From NCBI GenBank assembly GCA_002780705.1, contig PEUP01000029.1, positions 1 to 6,107 on the forward strand: 6,107 bases of DNA, written 5' to 3'. The DNA is from Elusimicrobia bacterium CG03_land_8_20_14_0_80_50_18. Its GTDB lineage: Bacteria; CG03. This document shows, in pieces, positions 5,980 to 6,107 of this stretch; within the stretch, counting starts at the first letter, position 1; every line of letters begins with the position of its first letter. The translations under genes were made by a program, and so were the position numbers. The notes under the pieces were generated by a model. That model ran no database searches, was not told the origin of the DNA, and was given only the letters and a program-made list of their open reading frames with translations.

Positions 5980-6107
5980 TCAGGGTATGCTCCTTATCAA
6001 AACGAATCTCAGGCACATCGCCGTCAGAAAACAAAGAAAAGACGCGTTCATAAAAAAAGAGGCGTATTCCCTGTATTCTACGAAAGTGCTAGAAAGAATT
6101 TTCGTCG
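5980..6107 (-). CDS. batA: C-terminal end of BatA-like VWA membrane protein (partial)
   Basis: Only the last 41 codons are in the window; the gene enters from the right edge and ends at the TGA at 5980-5982. The other two minus-strand frames hit stops within 30 bases, so this is the only open one. Seen: TFVEYREYASFFMNAS, then a hydrophobic stretch (FLCFLTAMCLRFVLI) and the short tail RSIP. A charged YREY segment followed by one terminal membrane helix is how BatA proteins typically end. BatA normally sits directly upstream of batB, and the 1-nt gap to batB/C fits. The VWA domain and MIDAS site cannot be seen, so the name rests on this tail and on position. Confidence 0.8.
   Translation of the reverse strand, partial: TKILSSTFVEYREYASFFMNASFLCFLTAMCLRFVLIRSIP
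5990..5995 (-). promoter_or_regulatory. Shine-Dalgarno of batB/C inside the batA 3' end
   Basis: AAGGAG lies 11 nt before the batB/C ATG (5976-5978), within the last codons of the upstream gene. It supports this ATG over the next ATG on the same strand (5971-5973), which is in a different frame. The spacer is somewhat long, and the upstream stop one base before the start suggests coupling as well. Confidence 0.7.

Overview
The window is a compact gene block read entirely from the minus strand. In transcription order (right to left) it holds the 3' end of batA, a batB-batC fusion, batD, batE, then eno (enolase) and the 5' part of an ftsB/divIC-type cell-division gene that runs off the left edge. 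There are no tRNAs, rRNAs, CRISPR arrays, transposases or phage genes. The only non-coding stretch of note is the 194-bp batE-eno gap.

Region by region: 5980-6107 is the last 41 codons of an upstream membrane protein, most likely BatA. Positions 4407-5978 encode a von Willebrand factor A (VWA) protein with an intact MIDAS site, fused to a TPR region that is a separate protein (BatC) in Bacteroides-type operons. Positions 2624-4405 encode the exported, membrane-anchored BatD. Positions 1758-2627 encode BatE (signal or anchor segment, TPR, two membrane helices, SH3-like end). The Bat genes are separated by 1 nt, 1 nt and a 4-nt ATGA overlap, so they are almost certainly one translationally coupled operon. 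Positions 307-1563 encode a full-length enolase with all catalytic residues, starting at GTG behind a strong Shine-Dalgarno. A 20-nt gap separates it from the division gene at 1-286.

The most interesting observation is a pair of related palindromic elements of about 111-113 bp. One fills most of the batE-eno gap (1628-1740). The other lies inside the batE reading frame (about 2468-2578, opposite orientation). They share a 31-nt core with one mismatch, a TATGAGC box at the same distance from it, and imperfect terminal inverted repeats. The batE copy adds about 37 codons in frame ahead of the signal sequence and leaves the downstream protein intact. This resembles in principle the Rickettsia palindromic elements that insert into genes in frame, although no sequence relationship to them is claimed.

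Organism: Bat proteins with exported and membrane segments point to a diderm (Gram-negative) bacterium, and the coding is moderately GC-rich. The eno-ftsB adjacency is common in bacteria. My guess is an uncultured lineage such as Elusimicrobiota or Omnitrophota, but nothing here is diagnostic and this is low-confidence inference.

Functionally, the Bat proteins are thought to form an envelope complex, usually encoded with a MoxR AAA+ ATPase, linked to stress or aerotolerance. The MoxR gene, if present, would lie to the right of this window. Enolase and the FtsB-like protein are housekeeping neighbours with no evident functional link to Bat.
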